Below are positions 17,090 through 26,818 of a DNA stretch of 49,836 nt, in pieces. The notes under the pieces were generated by a model, which worked only from the letters and a program-made list of their open reading frames with translations, had not been told where the DNA came from and did not search any database. Every line of letters begins with the position of its first letter. The stretch's first letter is position 1. Origin of the DNA: Bodo saltans. Its lineage: Eukaryota; Euglenozoa; Kinetoplastea; Eubodonida; Bodonidae. The position numbers and the translations under genes were made by a program. Location: contig CYKH01001902.1 of assembly GCA_001460835.1 (NCBI GenBank), positions 6,363-56,198 on the forward strand. Direction: 5' to 3'.

Positions 17090-20000
17090 ATGGAAGACGG
17101 AGCCCAACCGATAGTTCCAAAGCCACCTACAGTGGTGAAGCCGTCAGAGAAGATTGCCGCAAATCGCCGTGCACTCTCCGTCTTGCTGCGGCAAGTTAGC
17201 AATGATGGATCTTCTTCTGTCAATGATCTCTCGTCCACGGATGATGGGCATGGAGGTCGCGCCCCTAGAAGAGCACATCGAACCGTTGGTCTCCTCCGAG
17301 AAATGACCAAAATTAAGACCCTTGAGGAACTTCTGGAGCATGAGTCGCAATATCGAGGGATCATCGAAAGCAATCAGACAAGACAGCGCGCATCCATCAC
17401 CACTCAAAAGTACGGTGTCATCACTGTGATCGAAGAGCAAGCTGTTGTTCATGATGCCGAACAATCGAAGCGTCACTTTGTCGAGCTAGACGAAGCCCAC
17501 TCTCGTCTCAAGCATCTCTCGCTCCTTCAGCTGATCACCGAAGAATTCTCACAGCGGACTCGAGTAGAACGTCAGCATCCTCCCCAGTGTTTTGTTGACT
17601 CGTACGTTGATATTCAACTTCGTCTCTTGCGTCAGCGTGAGCGAGTGGAGCGAAGTGACCTCCTGGAGCCCATGTACAGCTTGGAGACGTTAGAGGCATT
17701 TCATAGGTACCTTATGGAACAGGAGTATTGGATGGAGTGGGCTGGTAGCTTACGAGAAGTGATTGCAAAGAAGATGAACAGTGAACGCAGCTTCCTAGAG
17801 GCACAGAAGGAAGAGCGGGCCACATGCGAATTGCAGGAGTACGTGCATCGCGATGGCCTTGAGTCCGTTATGCACTCGCAGTACGTCCTATTCGTAGGTC
17901 AGTGCCGACGCGACCTTCGTTACCTCGAACACAACGACGTGCAAAAGGTGGAGGAACGGAAACGTGCAGCAATCGCCCGAGACGAAGAGCGCTGGTTCCA
18001 CACGATCGCAGAGGAGTCCGTCAGAGTTCGACGAGCTGTATCAGGAACCATTGAAGCGTCCAAGATTGGGTTCTCCGAACTTCAATGGCGCAATGTAATC
18101 GAATCTGAAGCGTCCAGTGCATTCCGTGAGGTGATGACTGCTTGTCTAAGAGGCTGGCACGCAGTCCACCAAACATCCATGAACAGAACCGAAGTGTTTT
18201 CGTCAACCATTCGCAGTGAGCAACTCCGCCGTGTCGACGTGGAAGACTCGTTCCGCGCAAGCATGAATGCGCTCCTCAGGCGAGCATTGGAGGAGCACCA
18301 GTTTGTCGCACATCGTGACTGGGAGCGCACACATGTGAAGGAATCGTACCTCGATGGAAGGGTTGCGATTTGGAAACAACAGGAAGGCCTCATTGACACC
18401 ATGTATCAACAACACCAAAGGCAAGTTCGCCTTCTCCGCCTCACCAGCAAAAGTGTTGTGCTTGAGAGCGTCGAGGCCGCTAAGAGGGACTTGATTGTTG
18501 TGGAACAATGGAAAGTGTTTCTTCTCTTTTATTTGTGGAGTTCCGTGCAGCGGTACAAGATTCTTTCCGTCACGACTGCCGCTGCCATCGAAAAAGAAGA
18601 GCAAGAAGCGTGGTCGTCACTTCAAAAACGCTTCGATGCTGGTGCCCTCGTCATTCACACAAACCCTCAGTACCGTATGGTGGAAGACGAAGACGCCCAA
18701 CGCGATGTCCTGAATGACCAGGAGTTAGATGCCCGGCTTTTCTTGTACCGGAACTTCAAAGCTGGTCGCAGAGACATTACCAAAGCAGTGGTGGAGGTCG
18801 GCAGTCTCCTTGTCACGTCAAGTGAAGACACTGCAAGGCGGCGCATCGAATCGCAAGCACTGTACGGCCGAATTGCCATTCAACACGCTGCGTTGCTCAG
18901 TGCGTGCGGCGCGGAGAAGAATGACACAATTGGAAAGAGCGAGGCGCTTGAACGCAGACTCATCTACGCGCGTATTCTCGATTACGTCCGAAACTTGTTT
19001 CGAGAAGATATCGAATATGAACAAGAAGGGGCCTTCCACGACATGGAACAGCACAAGCTTCTCGACGAGGAGCTACAGACCAGAGTTGCCATGCTTGGTG
19101 AAGAAGACGAACGAAGTGCATTCCTGTTTAAGATGTCGGACGCGAAGCATTACAGACTTGCGCACCTCATGCGTGAAGAGATGGAGCAGCGGACGTCGAT
19201 CCTCGCCGCCGCTGATGTTGGCTTCAATGCGCTCTCCACTAAGATTGCGTGCAGTAGTTTTGGTAGCTCCTCTCCGTCACTGTTTTTCTCGACTTTGCAG
19301 GACCGTGCACTGCTTCGTCAACTCCGCATGTACGACGCGAAATCTTTTATGGAAGACCTTGAGAAGGAAACGCAACAGGTTCTATGCGCTGATGAACCTT
19401 CGCGGCGTCGATTGATGGTCATGAGCGAGTTTCATCAACGCAGCGAGCTCACCATGATTCATCACGAGGCCGTTTCTCGTAATGTCATTGCACTTCAGGA
19501 AGAACGAGAAGCAAAAAGCGTCATGGATGCAGCGTTTCGTTTGTTGTCGCGAGACGTGGCCCACCACGAACATATCGCGGTTCGTGAAGTTGGAAACGTG
19601 GAAGCTGTTGCTCGGAACAATGCCGACGTGGAGGAACGAGTGCAGCTGCTACGGCTTCTTGAAACGCAAGAGGAACAATACCGCGTCGCTGAGCAACAAA
19701 TTCGATTACGGATGCTGTTGGACGAAGGTCCGTTGCTACGAGAGTACTTCAGACAAGCGGAAGAATTTGCATCGTCAGAAGACATTCAACGAGATACGAT
19801 TCGATGTTTGTGGATCGCGGAAAGTGCGGTTCAGCGCACTGCTGAACTTGAGCGGCAACAACGTGAAGCGGAAATGCAGGCGGCGCTTTATCAACAGCAA
19901 GTTGAAGAGACCGCAGCTAGTACCGAACACAGCGAAACGACGGCACAAGCAGAGAGTCCACATGCGGACGAGGAGCCCCCAGTGATGGAGGCCTACACCA

Positions 20001-20455
20001 TCATGTCGCCCCCCGCTAAGATGAAGGCGCCGAAACGAGCACAGGTCTTCGATGTGGTCCTGCACAGCGTCCAGCTCTCGACCCTCACCAAAGCCATTGC
20101 GGCCTCAGGGGGCCCTTTTATGCTCCAAGCTAGCAGCAACATGGAAGAGGCTGCCTTGCAGTGGACCACCGTTCCGTACGATGAAACACAGCACATCGCC
20201 ATCGGTAGCAAGACGCTGAAGGTTCTTCAGCCAGTCGACACGGCGGCGTGTCGTTGGGAGGTGGAGGGCGAGGTTGGAGTTAGCGTTTCGTTGCAAGTAC
20301 TTCTTGGCGGCGAGCCGATCCTCAGTGGGCTGCGCCACGTGCCATGGTCGGAGTGCGTGGAGACAACCAACGATGGACTGATCACGCTGCCCCTCATCAC
20401 CGAGCATGCTGGAATGGCGTCCGGGAAGGCAACGCTATTGATTGAAATTCGGTAA
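17090..20455 (+). CDS. Large coiled-coil protein with C-terminal beta-rich domain, 1121 aa
   Basis: No family is recognised. After an N-terminal region of about 110 residues containing a basic Gly/Arg segment, residues about 110-960 are dominated by Glu/Arg/Gln/Leu-rich helices with repeated short modules of the kind LxxExxxRxxLxxxExxxR, predicted coiled coil. The region 960-1000 is acidic and low complexity. The last 140 residues change to beta-strand character (FDVVLHSVQLSTLTKA, MLQASSNMEEA, WEVEGEVGVSVSLQVLL, ATLLIEIR), which could be a C2-like domain, as often seen at the ends of cilium and centrosome coiled-coil proteins. A flagellar or cytoskeletal role is an inference only. The start follows an A-rich leader; there are no breaks. 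Confidence 0.75.
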   Translation: MEDGAQPIVPKPPTVVKPSEKIAANRRALSVLLRQVSNDGSSSVNDLSSTDDGHGGRAPRRAHRTVGLLREMTKIKTLEELLEHESQYRGIIESNQTRQRASITTQKYGVITVIEEQAVVHDAEQSKRHFVELDEAHSRLKHLSLLQLITEEFSQRTRVERQHPPQCFVDSYVDIQLRLLRQRERVERSDLLEPMYSLETLEAFHRYLMEQEYWMEWAGSLREVIAKKMNSERSFLEAQKEERATCELQEYVHRDGLESVMHSQYVLFVGQCRRDLRYLEHNDVQKVEERKRAAIARDEERWFHTIAEESVRVRRAVSGTIEASKIGFSELQWRNVIESEASSAFREVMTACLRGWHAVHQTSMNRTEVFSSTIRSEQLRRVDVEDSFRASMNALLRRALEEHQFVAHRDWERTHVKESYLDGRVAIWKQQEGLIDTMYQQHQRQVRLLRLTSKSVVLESVEAAKRDLIVVEQWKVFLLFYLWSSVQRYKILSVTTAAAIEKEEQEAWSSLQKRFDAGALVIHTNPQYRMVEDEDAQRDVLNDQELDARLFLYRNFKAGRRDITKAVVEVGSLLVTSSEDTARRRIESQALYGRIAIQHAALLSACGAEKNDTIGKSEALERRLIYARILDYVRNLFREDIEYEQEGAFHDMEQHKLLDEELQTRVAMLGEEDERSAFLFKMSDAKHYRLAHLMREEMEQRTSILAAADVGFNALSTKIACSSFGSSSPSLFFSTLQDRALLRQLRMYDAKSFMEDLEKETQQVLCADEPSRRRLMVMSEFHQRSELTMIHHEAVSRNVIALQEEREAKSVMDAAFRLLSRDVAHHEHIAVREVGNVEAVARNNADVEERVQLLRLLETQEEQYRVAEQQIRLRMLLDEGPLLREYFRQAEEFASSEDIQRDTIRCLWIAESAVQRTAELERQQREAEMQAALYQQQVEETAASTEHSETTAQAESPHADEEPPVMEAYTIMSPPAKMKAPKRAQVFDVVLHSVQLSTLTKAIAASGGPFMLQASSNMEEAALQWTTVPYDETQHIAIGSKTLKVLQPVDTAACRWEVEGEVGVSVSLQVLLGGEPILSGLRHVPWSECVETTNDGLITLPLITEHAGMASGKATLLIEIR

Positions 20456-20670
20456 TCGTCCTCCGCCCTCCGGGTGTCCATGCAGCACTTTTTGTAGTTG
20501 TAGACTTTTGATGAGATTGTGCTGTTTTGAACTTTTTGTGTATGACCAATGTGATCCCTTACCCTCACACAAAATATTCTCAGTCATTTGGTGATAGGTG
20601 CTGCTTGAAACCCCAATGAAATGGGAGTCAACATTCTCTCCTTCGTTTGTTTAAGTATCACAAAAAGCAC

Positions 20671-20889
20671 ATGAACACAGAAAGCACTGACACTGCGATC
20701 CTTTCTGCAATCATTCGTCAAGCAACTGCTGACATCGGCAACCATCGATTTGTTCTCTCACCTGAAGCCGAAGCCATTCTTGTCGCGAAACTTCAACTTC
20801 ACTTGGCTCAGTTATCTTCAAATCACGACGAGGAGTCAACGACAACAACAAACTTGTTGACGTGCCCGTACACATGGAAGGTCAAGTGA
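20671..20889 (+). CDS. Short ORF overlapping the REV1 start (possible frameshifted N-terminus or uORF), 72 aa
   Basis: The first ATG after a pyrimidine-rich tract (20630-20654) is at 20671, not the REV1 ATG at 20874. Its frame stays open for 72 codons, reads protein-like (TAILSAIIRQATADI, then a Leu/Ala-rich helix), and ends at 20889 inside the REV1 coding region in another frame. It could be a real N-terminal extension of REV1 separated by a one-base sequencing error around 20840-20889, or a translated upstream ORF, or chance. It shows no BRCT motif, which many REV1 proteins carry at the N-terminus. Confidence 0.35.
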   Translation: MNTESTDTAILSAIIRQATADIGNHRFVLSPEAEAILVAKLQLHLAQLSSNHDEESTTTTNLLTCPYTWKVK

Positions 20890-23018
20890 ATTCGCTCGCA
20901 CATTTTCAGCAGCACTCACGGCTGCATTTCATAGGCCAGTGGAAAACGAAAGCTCAAGATTATTTACAAGAGCTCTACGAAGCGCATCCTGAGTGGAACC
21001 ATGGTCGGTTGCACCGTCAACAGATTTACATTCATGTCGATATGGACGCGTACTTCTGCAGCGTTGCGCTCAGCAAGCCCGAGAACGCTCGATATCGTGA
21101 TCAACCAGTTGCCATCGCTGCAGGAAAAAACAACAGCGACGTATCCTCATGCAACTACATCGCACGATCGTTCGGCGTACATGCTGGGATGTGGGTAGGC
21201 GAAGCGAAAAAATTGTGTCCTCAGCTCATCACGCTTGGGTACGACCTTCCACGGTGTGAAGAGCTTAACAAGATGATCTATCAAGCCATTCTACGCTCGG
21301 TGCCCACAGCAAGCATGAACATCGCCCTCGAGGTCTACAGCGTCGACGAAGTCGTGATTGCGACAGACTGCGCTGATTATGACACGGCTCAGCGTTTCTG
21401 CGATACCCTTCGCGAGGAAATTGCGCTTGTGACAAGTGGTTGCACGGCCTCATGCGGAGTTGGGCCGAATATCCTTTTGGCACGGTTGGCAACGGCAGGA
21501 GCAAAACCAAATGGTGTGCTTGTGATACGGCCGGAAGAAGTACCGGCACTCCTTCGCAAGACCCCCATCACCGAACTTCATGGCATTGGACGTGTCACGT
21601 TGAAGAAAATAATCCCGTTAATTCCTGCCAGTGTGTTACGCGCGCGCGACATGAACATCAGCGATCATGTTCCTCCACGCCCCCCTCCTCCAGGGCTTGT
21701 GCGCAACCTTGCGGACGGTAGTGACGTCACCGATGAACGACAACAACCTGCGAACTCGAATCACGAAGACGCCATTGACGACCCCGATGAGGACGACAGT
21801 GACCAACCAATGCCATCATGCGCAGAGCTTCAGCACGTATCGAAAGCATCGCTGCAAGACGCCCTTGGCAAGAAACTAGGTGAACAGCTCTTTTCCCTTT
21901 GTAGAGGCAACGATGCGCGGGTTGTGAAACGTACGGGAGACCTCGAAGAGCAGGCACAACTTCCCAATGCCGTGGGTTGCTCGATGAACTACGCAGTGCG
22001 ACCACTATCCCTGCCTGATATGTCCCACATCATGAGGCAAGTGATTGGCGCTGTCGCCGCGAAGCTGCGTCGTCGACACGCCTGCGCGACACACGCACGT
22101 CTTTCCATTCTTGAACGTCACCCAGAGTACCCGAAAGAAACAACGAAGTTTATGGGCACGGGTCGGTGCGTCGAGCATCACGTCAGTGTGCCGCTGGAAC
22201 TAGGTGCCGTGACTGGCGAGCAAGAAGGGCATATTCTGGAAAGATGCGAGGCCACACTGTTCCCGCGCCTCACACTTCTCACTTCAGAGAAATTACTTCA
22301 ACCAGAAAAGCTGATGCTGGTGGAAGACATTCGGGGCGTCACCCTTCAGCTGAGTGGACTTCGTGCCATTATGCGAAGGACAGAGGGCAGCTCAGAAATG
22401 GGCCCTCAGTTCCGCCGCCGGATCGGACCTGGTGCACTGGAGGGGCAAATTTCGTTGACGGCCGCATTTCAGGCTGTTCGGCAACGCTCCTTTAAACGTC
22501 CTCGTGACGAACTTGAAGCGCCAGTGCAAGTCGTCGTGTCCTCCGACGACGAAGATAGCGACGCAGTATCGCCCACGGAAGACAATGACATAACGATGAT
22601 CAGCGCTTCCGATACCACGGACGCGAACATCATCGCGACGGCAGACGACACACATGGTGGTCCATCGGTCTCTGTCGTTGATGTTACGCCTGGTACAGTT
22701 GACACCCCACAATCGTCCCTTTTTGATGTGATTCAACAATTACGGAGGCATCTCCATAATGTGACAGTCTTCAGAGACATGGCAGCAAAGGCCGTCTCAT
22801 GCTTTGTTGCTCGGTCTGACTTGTTGGCATGCCGAGGACTTCTGCGGCAAGCAGTACTTTGGTTGGACACGGATATGACTGCGGAAGGAACAGAACGTCG
22901 GGGTGGCAAAACAATCACTCTCGAAACATTTCAATTTCTGCAGCACATCGTAACGCGGCACGTGAACCAATGGGCACAGCAGCGAGGCCGACCGACGCCA
23001 GTCATTCTTTTGTTGTGA
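20874..23018 (+). CDS. REV1: REV1 Y-family translesion DNA polymerase (deoxycytidyl transferase)
   Basis: REV1 inserts dCMP opposite abasic sites and damaged guanines and scaffolds other translesion polymerases. Evidence: the REV1-specific pre-catalytic block HSRLHFIGQWK (14-24), the palm motif HVDMDAYFCSVAL (54-66) with metal ligands Asp56 and Asp158/Glu159 (YSVDE), SSCNYIARSFGVHAGM (91-106), and VGEAKKLCPQL. The helix-hairpin-helix area follows (TELHGIGRVTLKKI), then an acidic insertion and the little-finger domain. The last 95 residues (RRHLHNVTVFRDMAAKAV, then LRQAVLWL, then FQFLQHIVTRHVNQW) resemble the four-helix REV1 C-terminal domain that binds other polymerases and REV7. No BRCT domain is seen. 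The frame opens with GTG at 20862, so the ATG at 20874 is used; see the overlapping short ORF for a possible missing N-terminus. Confidence 0.88.
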   Translation: MEGQVNSLAHFQQHSRLHFIGQWKTKAQDYLQELYEAHPEWNHGRLHRQQIYIHVDMDAYFCSVALSKPENARYRDQPVAIAAGKNNSDVSSCNYIARSFGVHAGMWVGEAKKLCPQLITLGYDLPRCEELNKMIYQAILRSVPTASMNIALEVYSVDEVVIATDCADYDTAQRFCDTLREEIALVTSGCTASCGVGPNILLARLATAGAKPNGVLVIRPEEVPALLRKTPITELHGIGRVTLKKIIPLIPASVLRARDMNISDHVPPRPPPPGLVRNLADGSDVTDERQQPANSNHEDAIDDPDEDDSDQPMPSCAELQHVSKASLQDALGKKLGEQLFSLCRGNDARVVKRTGDLEEQAQLPNAVGCSMNYAVRPLSLPDMSHIMRQVIGAVAAKLRRRHACATHARLSILERHPEYPKETTKFMGTGRCVEHHVSVPLELGAVTGEQEGHILERCEATLFPRLTLLTSEKLLQPEKLMLVEDIRGVTLQLSGLRAIMRRTEGSSEMGPQFRRRIGPGALEGQISLTAAFQAVRQRSFKRPRDELEAPVQVVVSSDDEDSDAVSPTEDNDITMISASDTTDANIIATADDTHGGPSVSVVDVTPGTVDTPQSSLFDVIQQLRRHLHNVTVFRDMAAKAVSCFVARSDLLACRGLLRQAVLWLDTDMTAEGTERRGGKTITLETFQFLQHIVTRHVNQWAQQRGRPTPVILLL

Positions 23019-23177
23019 ACGCAAACGCTCGGAGAGAGCACTCATTTGATTCTTATTACATTTCATTGTATTGCCTGTTATCATAAAACTTTTCTGTTTT
23101 GGTTTTTTTTGAAGTTCATTGTGGAATAGAAGAGAATTTGCGTGGAACAGTTAATTGCGTCTTTCGTTATCAAAAAA

Positions 23178-24257
23178 ATGGATGCCATTCGCCGCGCAGC
23201 ATCACTATTTCGAAGTGGAGCACACAAAGAAGCAACCGCAGCACTAGCGGAAGCTCAAAGTATTCCAAGCCCAGAGATTGTTCACATTGGCACTCAGCTT
23301 CTCCAAGAAGTTGTGCCTGATGACTCATGCTATGTGCCCTTTTATGCAGCCCGCGTCGTACGTGGTGCAGTCATCCGTGACTGGTCATGCCATTGGAAAG
23401 CATCCTCGCAAGATATTTTGGCCTTCACTGCAAACTTTCTCACGACACGGGCTGCTGACCTCGTGCTTCCCTCCAACAAGCCGCTCCTCAGTGAAATGGC
23501 AACGTTGTGGGCAGTCGTTTGGAAGCTCCAGTGCGCAGAGGGTGACGACTCAACCCCCCAATTTGAAGCACTGAGGGCAGCTGTAATTGGACTCTTGCAA
23601 CTCGTCGACACCGCCGACACTGGAGACATGCTGTCTATGCGTATTATCGTTCGAGTCGTGTTGCTCAATCTCGTCGAAGAGTTTGGCCTTTACCAAGCGC
23701 AAAGCCACACACGCGTCCTCGCGTTGTCGGCGCATGAACGGTGCCGCAAAGGCTTCAAAGACATCATTCTACTTCCCTTGACTCAGCACTGCTTTCAATG
23801 GGGGCTGATGATGGACGTTGAAAACGAAAAGAGTGCCACCGCGTTGATTCAGCTCTGGTACTCACTATTGTGCTGGAACTTCTCCAATTCAGCGATTGGT
23901 GTGTCCTCCTCAACAGCTGATCGTATTCCTGACATATTATCCTGTGAAGGAGATGGGTGGCAGTACTTGTATGGTCGTTGTGGCGTGGTTCACCCGGGGT
24001 CAGGCGCCACCGTTCACGTTCTTGAAATTCTTGGGAATTGGGTGAGCGGTTTCCTTCATCAGACTTCAGGCAGCGCTCAAGAGGCATTGCAACTAACGCT
24101 TCAGTGTGTCCTGCAACTGACCGGACTCACGGCAGCGGAGTGGCCCATCGAACTTCGCTTTGCTCACTATGATCTCCAACGGAGCTGCGCTTGTGTTTCG
24201 CACGTTTGTGGAAGCAAAGCTGACAGAGTGCGTACAATCACAGCAATCGCTCAGTGA
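23178..24257 (+). CDS. Exportin-4-like protein, 5' part of a disrupted gene
   Basis: This piece (359 aa from the ATG at 23178; the frame opens at a GTG at 23142) begins like a HEAT-repeat exportin. It has an Ala-rich first helix pair, the Leu-Gln-Glu-Val / Ala-Ala-Arg-Val-Val-Arg helices of the importin-beta N-terminal type, and AFTANFLTT. Later HERCRKGFKDIILLPLTQ and LIQLWYSLLCWNFSN match the exportin-4 blocks that include the SWNF motif. Exportin-4 is a RanGTP-dependent nuclear transport receptor. Real sequence ends at about 24172, where the frame runs into a repeat in the wrong phase and terminates after about 28 nonsense codons. The remainder of the protein is encoded in another frame at 24440-26620. 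Confidence 0.65.
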   Translation: MDAIRRAASLFRSGAHKEATAALAEAQSIPSPEIVHIGTQLLQEVVPDDSCYVPFYAARVVRGAVIRDWSCHWKASSQDILAFTANFLTTRAADLVLPSNKPLLSEMATLWAVVWKLQCAEGDDSTPQFEALRAAVIGLLQLVDTADTGDMLSMRIIVRVVLLNLVEEFGLYQAQSHTRVLALSAHERCRKGFKDIILLPLTQHCFQWGLMMDVENEKSATALIQLWYSLLCWNFSNSAIGVSSSTADRIPDILSCEGDGWQYLYGRCGVVHPGSGATVHVLEILGNWVSGFLHQTSGSAQEALQLTLQCVLQLTGLTAAEWPIELRFAHYDLQRSCACVSHVCGSKADRVRTITAIAQ

Positions 24258-24328
24258 CGGCGTACCAGAGAGCAGCTTCAGCACTGAGTACGCGGAATCT
24301 CAGACGCAGTTGCTGGCACTTCTTGGCC
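24173..24328 (+). repeat. 156-bp repeat in exportin-like gene, copy 1 (out of frame)
   Basis: Matches 24606-24761 with 6 differences by eye (about 96% identity). The translated copy (SNGAALVFRTFVEAKL) is in a different frame from the upstream gene part. Confidence 0.9.
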
Positions 24329-24558
24329 AAAAAAAAAATGCAGCCCACGCAACAGACCGTGACATCACAGAAGATGAGTCTCGTATTGAAACACTCGATC
24401 ACTTGTTAAAAACGTGGCTGGAGCTGATCTCCAAGGCGTTTGCAAAAAAAAAAGGCAGCCCACGCAACAGACCGTGACATCGCAGAAGATGAGTCTCGTA
24501 TTGAAACACTCGATCACCTGTTAAAAACGTGGCTGGAGCTGATCTCCAAGGCGTTTGC
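24329..24558 (+). repeat. Tandem pair of 115-bp repeats, each beginning with A10
   Basis: Units 24329-24443 and 24444-24558 differ at only 3 positions by eye. Each starts with exactly ten A. Because 115 is not a multiple of 3, the duplication shifts the frame. The second unit is the one in frame with the downstream gene part. Confidence 0.9.
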
Positions 24559-26620
24559 TGATGTGAGCGTGCTGGTCGGGCTCTCAGATGCGTTGCGAGA
24601 GGGACTCTCCAACGGAGCTGCGCTTGTGTTTCGCACGTTTGTGGAGGCAAAGTTGACAGAGTGCGTACGATCACAGCAATCGCTCAGTGACGGCGCGCCA
24701 GAGAGCAGCTTCAGCACTGAATACGCGGAATCTCAGACGCAGTTGCTGGCACTTCTTGGCCGCGAGCAACCTGCTGCCACTGCAACATTCTTAGGGACAA
24801 CGCTGCGCCAGCTCTTTGATCAATTTTCAACGCTGCTAAGCCATCGTCAATCTTGCTCTGAGGGCCTGAGTGAAGGTTTGTGGTTTGTGCTGTCTGTTGC
24901 GTCACATTTCGTTGCCGATGGAAGTGAATCGGAGCGCAACGCCATCCCCAACTCTATCGTGACGCATGCTTTGCGGTGGGAACGTGAATTTCCCGATGAC
25001 GAGCCCGCTCAGGAACGCAGCAACGAAGTTCTCGCTCTCATTCAACTGGTGATGAAGTGTGCACTGGACACCGTTCCACTGGCTCCCTCTGGGCTAGTGA
25101 GCCCCGGTGTTTGCCAAGCCCTTCTGATGTTTCTGCGGCATGCATGTGGAGCGTATCTATTCCCTGACGACTCTTTGCTAATGGATTTCAGCAATGTCTT
25201 CACCTCTGCATTTGGTGGGGGCGTCGCTCTCGGTGATGCAGCCCTACAGGCCACCGTTGGCTGCCTCACAACATTCCCCTACGACCAAGATGTCACCAAA
25301 GCGGCCAGTGCTCTGCTGGGTGCATTGGCTGAGAAGCCGCGAGAATTTGGTGAGTGGGTCGCAACGCACCCACACTTCACGTTCCTAGTGCAGCTGGCAT
25401 CTGGGAACGCTAACGGTGTTGAGCTTCCTGGTGTGGTTAAAGGACGCGTGTTTGGATTTCTCGTGTCAGTGTGCCCAATCGAAAGGGTCACTTCCGCCGT
25501 TGTCACGCCAATCGCCACGTCACTTGGAAACGTGTTGTACCGTGCAGGCCAGACGCCTGCTGGGCAGCTCCTTGACATTGGTAGCGTAGTGTCCGCCGTA
25601 GACTCCCTCGCAGGCGCCTTCACCGCGTTGCGCACAGAAGAGCAGACCAAGACTGTGTTTGCCTCTTTGGCGCCTCTTGTGGATGTATCCGCCACCATCC
25701 TTCAGCATCATAGCTCCCACAAGCCCCTGTTGACATCCATTCTGCGCATGATGAATACCATCGTGGTCAGTTGTTCCTTCCTGGCATCCTCCAGCTTTAT
25801 TCATGTGGTGGAAATTGGATTGGTGTGCATTCGTGTGACGAAGGCAGCGATGGATGAATCTCGTGCCAACGCCGCAAGACTGCAGAACGAGGCCGCCAGC
25901 CTCGAAGAAGACGAGCGTGTCGATGTGCTGAGCGCGGCAGCCACGTTTGTGGAGTCCGTCGCCACATGGGGATTGCTTGACATGAACTGCGATGATGGCT
26001 TCGATGCACAAGGCGCATCAGGACCAGACCTGATTGCCGATCTCTCAGTCCAAGGTCTTCTAGTGGTTCTCACATACTGCGATGAGCACGTGCTGGCAAT
26101 CCCCCAACTCCGAGACACAGTGTTCAATTTGCTGCAAGAAGTGTCGTCCACGTACAAGGCTCGATTCCTTAGCGCCTCCCCGTTGGAAGCGAATGCACTG
26201 CTGGCTGCGACTGACTTTGCCCTTGCCTCAAACGTTCCAAGCCTCAATCGCTCTGGGTACAAGGTGATGGAAGCTATCGCAACGTATTGTTGCCAGAATG
26301 ACATCCAGGGTTTTGAGCTGCTTGTGAAGTTCACTCGCTCCGTAGCGACTGTGCTGGCCACAGCTGACGTGGATTCGTCCGTATTTCCTAGTGTTGCTGC
26401 GGCACTGTTTGCCCTCGGTGGTGCGTGCGGTCCAGATAACGTTGTTGCGGTCATCTATGAAGTGTTTTCAACGTCGCCACTCTTGGCTTGGCCGTTTCAA
26501 GCCCTGCAGAAGCTCCTTACCTCCACAAACTTCAGAACTCACTCGCGCGATCTCCGATCCAAGTTTGTCCGTGATGTCGAGGCGGTCTTGCTGATGGTTC
26601 GAGGAACCAAAATCTCTTAA
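24440..26620 (+). CDS. Exportin-4-like protein, 3' part of a disrupted gene
   Basis: An open frame of 726 codons with no ATG at its start (TTG at 24440), which continues the exportin started at 23178. It is made of hydrophobic helix pairs typical of HEAT repeats throughout, for example HLLKTWLELISKAF, LLALLGREQPAATATFLGT, LQALQK-type repeats near the end and a C-terminal helix KFVRDVEAVLLMV. Together with the 5' part it would give about 1050 aa, near exportin-4 length (about 1150 in animals). The first codons lie inside the tandem 115-bp repeat, and the original junction with the 5' part cannot be read from this sequence. It is either a misassembly of two diverged alleles or a genuinely broken gene. 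Confidence 0.65.
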   Translation: MQKKKAAHATDRDIAEDESRIETLDHLLKTWLELISKAFADVSVLVGLSDALREGLSNGAALVFRTFVEAKLTECVRSQQSLSDGAPESSFSTEYAESQTQLLALLGREQPAATATFLGTTLRQLFDQFSTLLSHRQSCSEGLSEGLWFVLSVASHFVADGSESERNAIPNSIVTHALRWEREFPDDEPAQERSNEVLALIQLVMKCALDTVPLAPSGLVSPGVCQALLMFLRHACGAYLFPDDSLLMDFSNVFTSAFGGGVALGDAALQATVGCLTTFPYDQDVTKAASALLGALAEKPREFGEWVATHPHFTFLVQLASGNANGVELPGVVKGRVFGFLVSVCPIERVTSAVVTPIATSLGNVLYRAGQTPAGQLLDIGSVVSAVDSLAGAFTALRTEEQTKTVFASLAPLVDVSATILQHHSSHKPLLTSILRMMNTIVVSCSFLASSSFIHVVEIGLVCIRVTKAAMDESRANAARLQNEAASLEEDERVDVLSAAATFVESVATWGLLDMNCDDGFDAQGASGPDLIADLSVQGLLVVLTYCDEHVLAIPQLRDTVFNLLQEVSSTYKARFLSASPLEANALLAATDFALASNVPSLNRSGYKVMEAIATYCCQNDIQGFELLVKFTRSVATVLATADVDSSVFPSVAAALFALGGACGPDNVVAVIYEVFSTSPLLAWPFQALQKLLTSTNFRTHSRDLRSKFVRDVEAVLLMVRGTKIS
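24606..24761 (+). repeat. 156-bp repeat in exportin-like gene, copy 2 (in frame)
   Basis: Second copy of 24173-24328, in frame with the 3' exportin part and flanked by unique coding sequence on both sides, so it is likely the original position. Confidence 0.9.
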
Positions 26621-26818
26621 GTGTCTCGCAATTACGTCAACACCTCGGGATGATTTGCTTGGACTGGCACAAGCAACGATGTCACGCCAGCAACTTAATT
26701 TCATGAACTGTGTGAATTGCGATCCATTGAAATTCTGTTCGGGGGAAAAAATCATCAAAACAAAATCACTCCCTCGTTGTTACTTTTACGTAAAGGAACA
26801 TAAAACACTCAAGAATAT

